Notes under the pieces: model-generated
Told to the model about the DNA's origin: nothing
Databases searched by the model: none
What the model saw: the letters and a program-made list of their open reading frames with translations, nothing else
Translations under genes and position numbers: made by a program
In this document: positions 1 to 7,445 of the stretch, piece after piece
Layout of the letters: each line of letters begins with the position of its first letter
Position numbering within the stretch: position 1 is the first letter of the stretch
NCBI RefSeq assembly: GCF_003550065.1
Contig: NZ_QXDC01000002.1
Coordinates: 248,001-312,000 of the forward strand
From: Hephaestia caeni
GTDB taxonomy: Bacteria > Pseudomonadota > Alphaproteobacteria > Sphingomonadales > Sphingomonadaceae
Length of the DNA: 64,000 nt
Direction: 5' to 3'

Positions 1-711
1 CGGGCCATCGTCGACGGCCGGAGGATTGTCGCGCAGGGCAGGGTCGTGCATCGCGAAGTTGATCGCGTCGAGCCGGAAGCCGTCGACGCCGCGGTCGAGC
101 CAGAAGCGCGCGGCGTCGAGCAGCGCGTCCTGCACCGCCGGATTGTGGACATTGAGATCGGGCTGGCTGCCGAGAAAGTTGTGCAGATAATATTGCCCGC
201 GGCGGGTGTCGAAGCTCCACGCGGCGCCGCCGAATACCGATTGCCAGTTGTTGGGCGGGGTGCCGTCGGGCCGGGGGTCGGCCCAGCAATACCAGTCCGC
301 CTTGGGGTTGGTGCGATCGGCGCGGCTCTCGGCGAACCAGGCGTGCTGGTCCGAGGTGTGCGAATAGACCTGGTCGATCACCACCTTGAGCCCGAGCGCG
401 TGGGCGCGCGCCACCAGCGCATCGAAATCCGCGAGCGTTCCGAAGATCGGATCGACGCCGCAATAATCCGCCACGTCGTAGCCGAAATCCTTCATCGGCG
501 ACGGAAAGAAGGGCGATAGCCAGATCGCGTCCACCCCCAGGCGCGCGACATGATCGAGATGCGCGGTGATGCCGGGCAGATCGCCGATGCCGTCGCCGTT
601 CGAATCGGCGAAGCTGCGAGGATAGATCTGGTAGATCACCGCACCGCGCCACCACGGGGCCGCGCTGCCTTGTACGGCCTGCCTGCCGTCGAGATCATCG
701 ATCGTCGTCAC
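1..711 (-). CDS. Alpha-glucosidase, glycoside hydrolase family 13 (partial, runs off the window start)
   Basis: Only the N-terminal 237 codons are inside the window. Reading starts at GTG 711, because the overlapping ATG at 713 is followed at once by a stop; an AGGGAG Shine-Dalgarno lies upstream. The protein begins MTTIDDLDG and carries the GH13 entry motif WWRGAVIYQIYPRSFADSNG near residue 20, the barrel motif GVDAIWLSPFFPSPMKDFGY, the conserved region around VVIDQVYSHTSDQH, and GVDGFRLDAINF with the catalytic nucleophile Asp near residue 215. This combination is typical of oligo-1,6-glucosidase/alpha-glucosidase enzymes of the GH13_23 type, which cleave maltose-like oligosaccharides. No signal peptide is seen, so it is probably cytoplasmic. 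It is divergent from the TonB receptor at 1054, and the shared promoter region contains palindromic operator-like sites. The exact substrate cannot be told from this fragment. Confidence 0.9.
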   Translation of the reverse strand, partial: MTTIDDLDGRQAVQGSAAPWWRGAVIYQIYPRSFADSNGDGIGDLPGITAHLDHVARLGVDAIWLSPFFPSPMKDFGYDVADYCGVDPIFGTLADFDALVARAHALGLKVVIDQVYSHTSDQHAWFAESRADRTNPKADWYCWADPRPDGTPPNNWQSVFGGAAWSFDTRRGQYYLHNFLGSQPDLNVHNPAVQDALLDAARFWLDRGVDGFRLDAINFAMHDPALRDNPPAVDDGP

Positions 712-750
712 ATCCGCTCCCTTTGCGCGTCGGAATCAACCGACCCGGTT

Positions 751-771
751 TTATTGCAAATATTTACATAA
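751..771. promoter_or_regulatory. Palindrome in the GH13/TonB intergenic region, LacI-type operator candidate
   Basis: An AT-rich imperfect inverted repeat (TTATTGCAAA..TTTACATAA, 15 of 21 positions symmetric) lies about 40 bases upstream of the GH13 start. The size and central symmetry fit a LacI-family operator, which often controls maltose/sucrose genes in this group. The regulator is not in the window, so this is an inference. Confidence 0.35.
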
Positions 772-911
772 CTCGACGCTCGTCAACTACTCTTTGAGCG
801 GCGGCAAGGCATAGGAAATTTAATGATATAAAATCAATGAATTATGAACATATCGTTGCGATGATTCTATTCGAGAACGGGGCTCTGCTGCGGCGTCGGC
901 GATATTCTCTC

Positions 912-948
912 TTGCAAAGATCAACAACATTTTGCAGTCTTTTGCAAT
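912..948. promoter_or_regulatory. Inverted TTGCAAAGA / TCTTTTGCAA repeats upstream of the TonB receptor
   Basis: TTGCAAAGA (912-920) and TCTTTTGCAA (939-948) form an inverted pair, with an extra TTTTGCA at 930-936 between them. The TTGCAAA core also occurs in the palindrome at 751-771. The whole 711-1050 gap is AT-rich compared with its surroundings and holds the divergent promoters. The shared core suggests one regulator for both genes. The binding protein is unknown. Confidence 0.35.
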
Positions 949-1053
949 CGCGCCCTGAAAGAGCAAGGCTAGGGCGGGCGTCGACTGGGGGCCTCAGCGC
1001 CCGACGAGAGCGCCGCACGGATCGCGTGGCGAGGCAAAAGGGGAGGGAATGTG

Positions 1054-3885
1054 ATGAAGGTTTCGATTCGTCCGTCCAGGGTGACGTTGATGATCGGTTC
1101 GGCAAGCGCTGCGCTGATGTTGGGATTCGCGTCGACCGCGCATGCCCAGGCAAGCGGCGATGCCGCGAGCACGCAGGCGAGCGACACCGCCGCCGACGAC
1201 ACGGGCAACGACATCGTCGTCAGGGGCTTTCGCGCCAGCGTCTTCGAATCGATCGCGGCCAAGCGCGAGTCGCCGATCATCGTCGATGTCGTCTCGGCCG
1301 AGGACATCGCGGGGCTCCCCGACGTGTCGATCGCGGAAGCGATTGCGCGCCTTCCGGGCGTCACCTCGCAGCGCGGCGGCGGGCAGGCGAGCGCGATCAA
1401 CATTCGCGGGCTCAACCAGGATCTCGTCTCGGCGTCGTTGAACGGTCGCGAACAGGTCGCGACCAGCGGGCTGCGCACGATCGAGTTCGATCAATATCCG
1501 TCCGAACTGCTCACGCAGGCGGCGGTGTACAAATCGCCGATGGCCTCGCTGATCGAGGGCGGCATCGCGGGCAAGGTCGAACTCAAGACCGCGCGTCCGC
1601 TCGACATGACCGAGAATTTCCAGGGCTCGCTCAATATCCGCGGCAGCTACAACGATCGCGCGAGCCAGCAGCCCGATGCGCATGAATTCGGTTATCGCGT
1701 CTCGGCGTCGATCCAGGCCAAATTGATCGAAGACAAGCTCGGGGTCGCGCTCGGCTATGCGCGGCTCGTCCAGCCCAACGTCGCGACGCGGCTCAGCGCC
1801 TATGATTACGTGCTGACCGGTGCCAGCGGCGGCAACGCGACGGACATCGACGGCAACGGTGTTCGGGATGCGATCAGTTACGGGCTCGAACTCAACCAGT
1901 TCGGCGGCACCGAGACCCGCGACGGTGTGCTTGGCGTCATCCAGTTCGAGCCGAACCCCGGCACGCGGTTCATGCTCGACGGCTATTGGTCGCGCTTCAA
2001 TTCGGACGTGCGCCGCCGCGGCGTGCGGTTCTCAGGCGCGCAAAACGGCGACACCGATATCGGCACGCTCACCGATCCCGTTGTGGTCAACGACGCGATC
2101 GTCGGCGGCCACTGGCAAAGCGGCAACGGCGTCAATTTCGAATCGATCAATCAGGACGAGAGCGATCGCGACCGGTTGTATACGATTGGCGGCAATTTCC
2201 AGCAGGATTTCGGCGACGCCGTGACGCTCAACCTCGATGCCAGCTATTCGACCGCGAACAGCTATTTCCAGAATTCTGGCATCAACGTCTTCCCCTACGT
2301 GTCGGACGGCGCGGGCGGTTACGTGCAGGCGACATCGGTGCCTGGCGCGCTCCAGTTCGATTATCAGTTGAACGGGCTCAACGTGCCCGATCTGAACTTC
2401 GACTGGGATTTCACCGATCCCGAGTTGAATCGCTTCCAGGGCTATTTCATCGTGCCCCAGGAAGACAACGACCAGATGTGGGCTTATGCCGGCGACCTGA
2501 CGTGGCGTGTCGACGGCAGCTTCATCAAGTCGATCGAGGTCGGCGCGCGCTATTCGACGCGGCGTGCCGATCGTACCGTCACCGCGTTCAACCAGTTCGG
2601 TATCGCCGCGCCCGTCGCGTTGCCCGACGGGTTGTACGAACGGGCCGGCTTCAAGGGTGACTATGCGGCGCACGGCTGGCCCGATTTCCTGTCGGTGGAC
2701 ATCGACGGGATTCTCGACCAGTTCGTCGGGCCGGATCGCCCGGTGCGGCAGGATTGGCCCGGCTTCGGCTGGACCTATGACCAGAGCTTCACGATCCGCG
2801 AGAAAGTGTGGGCGGGTTACGGCCAGCTCAATTTCGATACGGTTGCCGGCGGGCTCAATTTCTCCGGCAATCTGGGCCTGCGCGCTGTCCACACCGATCA
2901 GAATTCAACGTCGTCGCTGGCGGTGCCGGGATCGGGAACCGATCGCTACATCTCGACGATCGGCGACAAATACTGGACGTTCCTGCCGTCGGCGAACTTC
3001 ATCCTCGATCTGTCAGCGCATGATCGCTTGCGGATGAGCTTCTCGCGCCAGATGTCGCGCGCACGGTTCTTCGATCTGCGCAACTCGATCAGCTTCGGGC
3101 TCACCAATATCGGCGCGGGGCAGTATCAGCCGCGCGGCGGCGGCGGTAATCCGATGCTGCGCCCCTATATCGCGAAGCAATGGGATTTCGGCTACGAGCA
3201 TTATTTCGGCACGACCGGGCTGTTCCAGGCCGGTGTGTTCTACAAATGGCTCGAAAGTTTCGTCGCCAACGGCACGATCTACGATTTCGATTACCGCGGT
3301 TCGGGGCTCACCTATCCGACGCTGCCGACCGACGCGCCTCCCGGTTCCACCGCACTCGACACCGGTTGGCTCAACGCGCCGATCAACGGCAAGGGCGGCG
3401 ACGTCTATGGTCTCGAGGTACAGTTCACCAAGACCTTCCCGTCGCTTCCGGTGCCGTTCGACGGTCTCGGCGTCATCGTCAACTACGCCTATACCGAGAG
3501 CAGCCTTCAGGTGGAGAGCCCGGATTCGGGGCGGATCTTCAAGCTGCCGTTGATCGGGCTGTCGAAGCACGTCTTCAATCCGACCGTCTTCTACGAGAAG
3601 GGCGGTTTCGCGGGCCGCGTCGGCGTGCGGTATCGTTCGGGCTATGTCGCGTCGCACTTCGGCTTCGGCGAGAAGGTGACGGGCAATGCCCCCGAAACCG
3701 TTGTGGACGCGCAGCTTTCCTACGCTTTCCCCAAGAGCAGCGCGCTCGATGGCCTGACGCTCTATCTCCAGGGCAACAACCTGACCGACGCGTCGACGCG
3801 CGCTTATTGGGGGCAGGAAGCGCAGACCAACCTGCTCCAGCAATTCGGGCGGGTGTTCTATGCCGGCGCGACGATCAAGTTCTGA
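1054..3885 (+). CDS. TonB-dependent outer-membrane receptor (carbohydrate-type)
   Basis: A 943-residue outer-membrane beta-barrel importer. The first 32 residues (MKVSIRPSRV..TAHAQ) form a signal peptide ending in an AHA-Q type cleavage site. The plug domain follows (residues about 50-165), with GLPDVSIAEAIARLPGV and INIRGLN, typical of the large TIGR01782-like receptors of sphingomonads and Caulobacter. The rest is barrel, ending in FGRVFYAGATIKF with the C-terminal aromatic residue that such proteins need for assembly. GTG 1051 directly precedes ATG 1054; the AAAAGGGGAGGGA stretch serves either, and ATG was chosen. There is no N-terminal secretin/STN domain, so no FecA-type signalling is expected. 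The neighbours (a GH13 enzyme, a sugar-type dehydrogenase and a sugar isomerase-like protein) suggest an oligosaccharide or glycoside as substrate, probably powered by ExbBD-TonB. Confidence 0.95.
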   Translation: MKVSIRPSRVTLMIGSASAALMLGFASTAHAQASGDAASTQASDTAADDTGNDIVVRGFRASVFESIAAKRESPIIVDVVSAEDIAGLPDVSIAEAIARLPGVTSQRGGGQASAINIRGLNQDLVSASLNGREQVATSGLRTIEFDQYPSELLTQAAVYKSPMASLIEGGIAGKVELKTARPLDMTENFQGSLNIRGSYNDRASQQPDAHEFGYRVSASIQAKLIEDKLGVALGYARLVQPNVATRLSAYDYVLTGASGGNATDIDGNGVRDAISYGLELNQFGGTETRDGVLGVIQFEPNPGTRFMLDGYWSRFNSDVRRRGVRFSGAQNGDTDIGTLTDPVVVNDAIVGGHWQSGNGVNFESINQDESDRDRLYTIGGNFQQDFGDAVTLNLDASYSTANSYFQNSGINVFPYVSDGAGGYVQATSVPGALQFDYQLNGLNVPDLNFDWDFTDPELNRFQGYFIVPQEDNDQMWAYAGDLTWRVDGSFIKSIEVGARYSTRRADRTVTAFNQFGIAAPVALPDGLYERAGFKGDYAAHGWPDFLSVDIDGILDQFVGPDRPVRQDWPGFGWTYDQSFTIREKVWAGYGQLNFDTVAGGLNFSGNLGLRAVHTDQNSTSSLAVPGSGTDRYISTIGDKYWTFLPSANFILDLSAHDRLRMSFSRQMSRARFFDLRNSISFGLTNIGAGQYQPRGGGGNPMLRPYIAKQWDFGYEHYFGTTGLFQAGVFYKWLESFVANGTIYDFDYRGSGLTYPTLPTDAPPGSTALDTGWLNAPINGKGGDVYGLEVQFTKTFPSLPVPFDGLGVIVNYAYTESSLQVESPDSGRIFKLPLIGLSKHVFNPTVFYEKGGFAGRVGVRYRSGYVASHFGFGEKVTGNAPETVVDAQLSYAFPKSSALDGLTLYLQGNNLTDASTRAYWGQEAQTNLLQQFGRVFYAGATIKF

Positions 3886-3897
3886 TGCCTTCCCCCT

Positions 3898-3936
3898 GGC
3901 CGCCGCTTGATCTCCGAAAGCGGCGGCCACTTTGTT
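3898..3936 (+). terminator. Rho-independent terminator after the TonB receptor
   Basis: An 11-bp perfect stem (GGCCGCCGCTT with AAGCGGCGGCC, 9-base loop) starts 12 bases after the receptor stop and is followed by a T-rich stretch (ACTTTGTT). It separates the receptor from the dehydrogenase pair that begins at 3998. Confidence 0.75.
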
Positions 3937-3997
3937 CGGGTAGGCTCGGCAATACGATGCGCGAACCGGATTCGCGCAAGGCAAGGGGAGAGCAGGC

Positions 3998-4552
3998 GTG
4001 GATCGCGTGAACCGGTTGGAAGGGCTCGATCGCCGCGCGTTGATCCGGCGCGCGCTGCTGCTGGTCGGCGGCGCGGCGCTATCGCTGCCGCGCGCTGTGC
4101 TGGCCGGGGAGGGCGCGCCCTATCTGGCGCCCGAGAGGCTCGATACTCTCGCGGCTTATGCCGATAGCCTGATCCCCGCGACCGATACCGCCGGTGCGAT
4201 CGACGCGGGCGTGCCGCGTACGATCGACGCGATGCTGCGGGACTGGGCGTCGGACAAGACCCGCGCGGATTTCGCCGCGACGCTCGACGCGCTCGACGAC
4301 GCCGCACGCAGCGCCACAGGCAAGAAGCTTGCTGTGCTTTCGGCCGACCGGCGCGCGCCCGTGGTCGCCGCCTTCGACGCCGACCGGATCGCGGCGCTCG
4401 ACAGCGCCTATATCAGACTGAGGGAATTGACGCTGATCGCTTATTATCTCTCCGAGCCCGGCGCGACGCAGGAATTGCGCTACGAACTGATCCCCGGCGT
4501 GTGGGAAGCGGATATCGCGCTGGGCGACGATCGCCGGGCGTGGGCGGTATGA
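3998..4552 (+). CDS. Gluconate 2-dehydrogenase subunit 3-family protein (small subunit of a GMC dehydrogenase)
   Basis: 184 residues. An arginine-rich N-terminus, RRALIRRALLLVGGAALSLP, followed by an Ala-rich cleavage region looks like a Tat-type signal. The body (LAAYADSLIPATDTAGAIDAG, then FAATLDALD, ending ELIPGVWEADIALGDDRRAW) matches the gluconate 2-dehydrogenase subunit 3 family. In characterised systems (Caulobacter LacC with LacA, glucoside 3-dehydrogenases) this small protein escorts the folded flavoprotein subunit through the Tat system. Its stop overlaps the start of the GMC gene by 4 bases (ATGA), so the two are translationally coupled. No cytochrome c subunit gene follows here, so the electron acceptor must be encoded elsewhere. 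The family assignment is firm; the substrate is not. Confidence 0.85.
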   Translation: MDRVNRLEGLDRRALIRRALLLVGGAALSLPRAVLAGEGAPYLAPERLDTLAAYADSLIPATDTAGAIDAGVPRTIDAMLRDWASDKTRADFAATLDALDDAARSATGKKLAVLSADRRAPVVAAFDADRIAALDSAYIRLRELTLIAYYLSEPGATQELRYELIPGVWEADIALGDDRRAWAV

Positions 4553-6255
4553 GGGCGCCTGCGAGCAACCCCACCTTCGATGCGATCGTCGTCGGTTCGG
4601 GGATGAGCGGCGGCTGGGCCGCCAAGGAACTCGCCGAACGCGGGCTCAAGGTGCTGGTGATCGAGCGCGGCCGCCATGTCGAGCACGGCGCCGATTATAC
4701 CGACATGCAGAACCCGTGGGAGGACAAGAACAGGGGCCGCGTCAACGAGGACGAGATCGCGCGCGATTATTCCGTCCAGAGCCGCTGCTACGCGTTCAAC
4801 ACCGCGACCCAGCATTGGTGGGTCAACGATCGCGAGAATCCCTATACCACGCCCGAAGGCCGCCCGTTTTCGTGGATCCGCGGCTATCACCTGGGCGGTC
4901 GCTCGCTGATGTGGGGGCGCCAGACCTATCGGTTAAGCGAGATCGATCTCGCCGCGAACGCCGCCGACGGGCATGGGGTCGATTGGCCGATTCGCTACGC
5001 CGATCTTGCGCCCTGGTACGATCATGTCGAGCGCTTCGCGGGTATCTCAGGCAAGGCCGAGGGATTGCCCCAGCTCCCCGACGGCGATTTCCTGCCGCCG
5101 ATGCCGCTGACCGCGATCGAGAAGGATTTCCAGGCCAGGCTCAAGGCGAGATACCCGACGCGGCGGATGACCAACGGCCGCTGCGCACACCTGACGCAGC
5201 CGACCGAGGAGCAGCAGGCGCTGGGCCGCGTGCAATGCCAGTATCGCGCGATGTGCGAGCGCGGCTGTTCGTTCGGCGCCTATTTCTCCAGCCTCAGCGC
5301 GACGCTTCCCGCCGCGATGGCGACGGGCAACGTCACCGTGCTCACTGACGCGATCGTGGAAAGCGTGGTGTACGATGCCGAGACCGGCCGCGCGACCGGG
5401 GTGCGCGTGATCGATCAGAACACCAGGCAGCGTAGCGTCCACGAAGCGCGGATCATCTTCCTCAACGCCTCGACGATCGGGACCGCGCAGATCCTGCTCA
5501 ACTCCACGTCCGAAGCGTTTCCCCGCGGGCTTGCCAACCGGTCGGATGCGGTCGGGCGCTATCTGCTCGATCACATGACGGGGCTGGGCGCGATGGGCAC
5601 CTATCCCGGTTTCGACGACAGATATTACCGGGGCCGCCGCCCCAACGGCTTCTACATCGCGCGCTATCGCAACGTGACCGAGCCCGCGGACGGCTATATC
5701 CGCGGCTATGCCTATCAGGGCGGATCGTACCGCGAGACATGGCGGCGCGGCGTCGGCGAGGCGGGCGTCGGCACCGCGCTGAAGGAGACGCTGCGCGCGC
5801 CGGGCCCGTGGACGATGTGGCTGAGCGGCTTCGGCGAGATGCTGCCGCGCCCCGACAACCGCGTCACGCTGGGCAAGGAGCGGGACCGATGGGGCATCCC
5901 GATCGTGGATATCGATTGCACGCTCGGCGACAACGATCACCGGATGATGAAGCAGATCAACGCCGACGCGAAGGAGATGCTGGAAATGGCGGGATGCACC
6001 AACATCGTCACCTTCCCCGGCGATCGCAACATCGGGCTCGGCGTGCACGAAATGGGCACCGCGCGGATGGGGCGCGATCCCGCGACGTCGGTGCTCAACG
6101 GCTGCAACCAGGCGCACGACGTGCCCAACCTCTTCGTTACCGACGGGGCGTGCATGACGTCGTCGGGCTGCCAGAATCCGTCGCTGACCTATATGGCGAT
6201 CACCGCGCGCGCCGCACACCATGCGGTCGAGTTCCTGCGCGACGGCAGGATCTGA
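4549..6255 (+). CDS. GMC-family FAD oxidoreductase (periplasmic sugar/polyol dehydrogenase)
   Basis: 568 residues from ATG 4549. The longer in-frame start at 4501 lies inside the upstream gene and was rejected. The N-terminal Rossmann fold has IVVGSGMSGGWAAKEL (GxGxxG, residues 16-21) followed by an acidic strand end, LVIERG. HLGGRSLMWGRQTYR is the second FAD contact. The C-terminal block GVHEMGTARMG..GCQNPSLTYMAITARA holds the conserved His/Asn region of the GMC family. It has no signal peptide of its own, as expected for a subunit that rides out with the Tat-bearing small subunit just upstream. By analogy with LacA and glucoside 3-dehydrogenases it probably oxidises the C3 (or another) hydroxyl of sugars or glycosides and passes electrons to a cytochrome. 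The substrate is inferred from the neighbourhood only. Confidence 0.88.
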   Translation: MRAPASNPTFDAIVVGSGMSGGWAAKELAERGLKVLVIERGRHVEHGADYTDMQNPWEDKNRGRVNEDEIARDYSVQSRCYAFNTATQHWWVNDRENPYTTPEGRPFSWIRGYHLGGRSLMWGRQTYRLSEIDLAANAADGHGVDWPIRYADLAPWYDHVERFAGISGKAEGLPQLPDGDFLPPMPLTAIEKDFQARLKARYPTRRMTNGRCAHLTQPTEEQQALGRVQCQYRAMCERGCSFGAYFSSLSATLPAAMATGNVTVLTDAIVESVVYDAETGRATGVRVIDQNTRQRSVHEARIIFLNASTIGTAQILLNSTSEAFPRGLANRSDAVGRYLLDHMTGLGAMGTYPGFDDRYYRGRRPNGFYIARYRNVTEPADGYIRGYAYQGGSYRETWRRGVGEAGVGTALKETLRAPGPWTMWLSGFGEMLPRPDNRVTLGKERDRWGIPIVDIDCTLGDNDHRMMKQINADAKEMLEMAGCTNIVTFPGDRNIGLGVHEMGTARMGRDPATSVLNGCNQAHDVPNLFVTDGACMTSSGCQNPSLTYMAITARAAHHAVEFLRDGRI

Positions 6256-6275
6256 CAGCGGACCATTCGCGCCGG

Positions 6276-7259
6276 TCAGGCGTCGAGCGTCGCGAGATAG
6301 GCGTAGTTGGCGCGCACCGCGTCCAGCCGTGACCCGGCGAAGGGGCCTTCCTGCTCGACATACCAGCCGGTGACACCCGCCGCCTTCGCGGCCGGGAGCA
6401 GCGCCGCCCAGTCGAGCACGCCCTGTCCGGGGATGGCGGGCACCTGCTTGAAGGCGTAATTGGGCGCCGTCTCCGGCGCGATGTCCTTCATGTGGATGAG
6501 GCGGAAGCGCCCCGGATAGCGTTTGAGGATCGCGATCGGATCGTGCCCTGCCGCTGCGACCCAGCCGGTATCGATCTCGAACGCCACCAGCGCCGGATCG
6601 GTATGCCGGACGATCAGGTCGAACCCGGTCGTGTCGCCGACCGGATTGAATTCGAGATTGTGGTTGTGGTGCGCGATGCGCAGCCCGTGCGGCTTGAGCG
6701 CGGCGGCCGTCTTGTTGAGCCGGTCGGCATAGCGTTTCCAGTCGTCGGCGGTCATCTCGCCGGCGAGCCGCACGTACCATGCCCCGAGATCCTCGCCCTC
6801 GCGCGGGGGACCGAGGCGGCCGGGCAGATCGAACAGGCTCGGCACCAGCCATTCGATCCCGATCGTGCGCGCGGCCTCGATCTGCTCGGCAAGCCCGGTC
6901 GTCAGATTGGGGCCGGAGGGTGTGACGAACGACGTCTGCGTGCCGTGCGCGACGAGCCCGGCGCGGCGGAGTGCATCGCGGATCTCGGCCGGCGCGTGAT
7001 CGGCCATCGGCATCAGTTCGACGGTGCGATAGCCGATCGCGGCGATCGCCCCCAGCGCGGCGTCGAGATCCTTCAGCGCGTCGCTGCCGAGCGTATAGAT
7101 CTGAAGCCCGATCGCTTCGCCGTCCGGCCCGAAGAAGCGCCGCGACCGCGCCAGCGCGGGGCGCGCGGGGCGCGCGAGGCCCGCGGTGGTCGCAGCTATC
7201 ATCGATCCCAGCACCTGTCGCCGTCCGAGACGGGGCAGGGCCGGCGACGAGTCGTTCAT
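6276..7259 (-). CDS. Exported sugar phosphate isomerase/epimerase-like TIM-barrel protein
   Basis: 327 residues. A twin-arginine-like N-terminus (LGRRQVLGSMIAATTAGLA) suggests Tat export. The remainder is a xylose isomerase-like (AP endonuclease 2 fold) barrel: GLQIYTLGSDALKDLDAAL, GYRTVELMPM, IAHHNHNLEF, EIDTGWVAAAG, LIHMKDIAPE and GWYVEQEGP, in that order. The His/Glu/Asp positions in these segments are the usual metal ligands. It converges on the GMC gene. Exported members of this fold near GMC dehydrogenases are candidates for acting on 3-keto-glycosides (lyase or epimerase role) rather than on phosphorylated sugars; that role is inference. The start ATG at 7259 follows an AGGGAGAGG ribosome site. 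Confidence 0.8.
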   Translation of the reverse strand: MNDSSPALPRLGRRQVLGSMIAATTAGLARPARPALARSRRFFGPDGEAIGLQIYTLGSDALKDLDAALGAIAAIGYRTVELMPMADHAPAEIRDALRRAGLVAHGTQTSFVTPSGPNLTTGLAEQIEAARTIGIEWLVPSLFDLPGRLGPPREGEDLGAWYVRLAGEMTADDWKRYADRLNKTAAALKPHGLRIAHHNHNLEFNPVGDTTGFDLIVRHTDPALVAFEIDTGWVAAAGHDPIAILKRYPGRFRLIHMKDIAPETAPNYAFKQVPAIPGQGVLDWAALLPAAKAAGVTGWYVEQEGPFAGSRLDAVRANYAYLATLDA

Positions 7260-7445
7260 GATCCTCTCCCTGTCGTTCGGCTATACGGTAGTTCGCGGGC
7301 GCGGGCCGGCCAATGATAATGTCGGCTGCGACGCCACCGGGGCGGTGAGAAAAGAACCAGTTGCAGGCGCGTCCGCAAATTCTACTTTGGGTGAGAGCGG
7401 CCGCAGGCGTAGAGGCCGGATATCGTTCGCTAGCAGGAAGGTTAC

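Noticed and set aside
842-1153. Minus-strand open frame at the start of the TonB receptor
   Set aside because: Shadow crossing the promoter region and signal peptide of the real gene.
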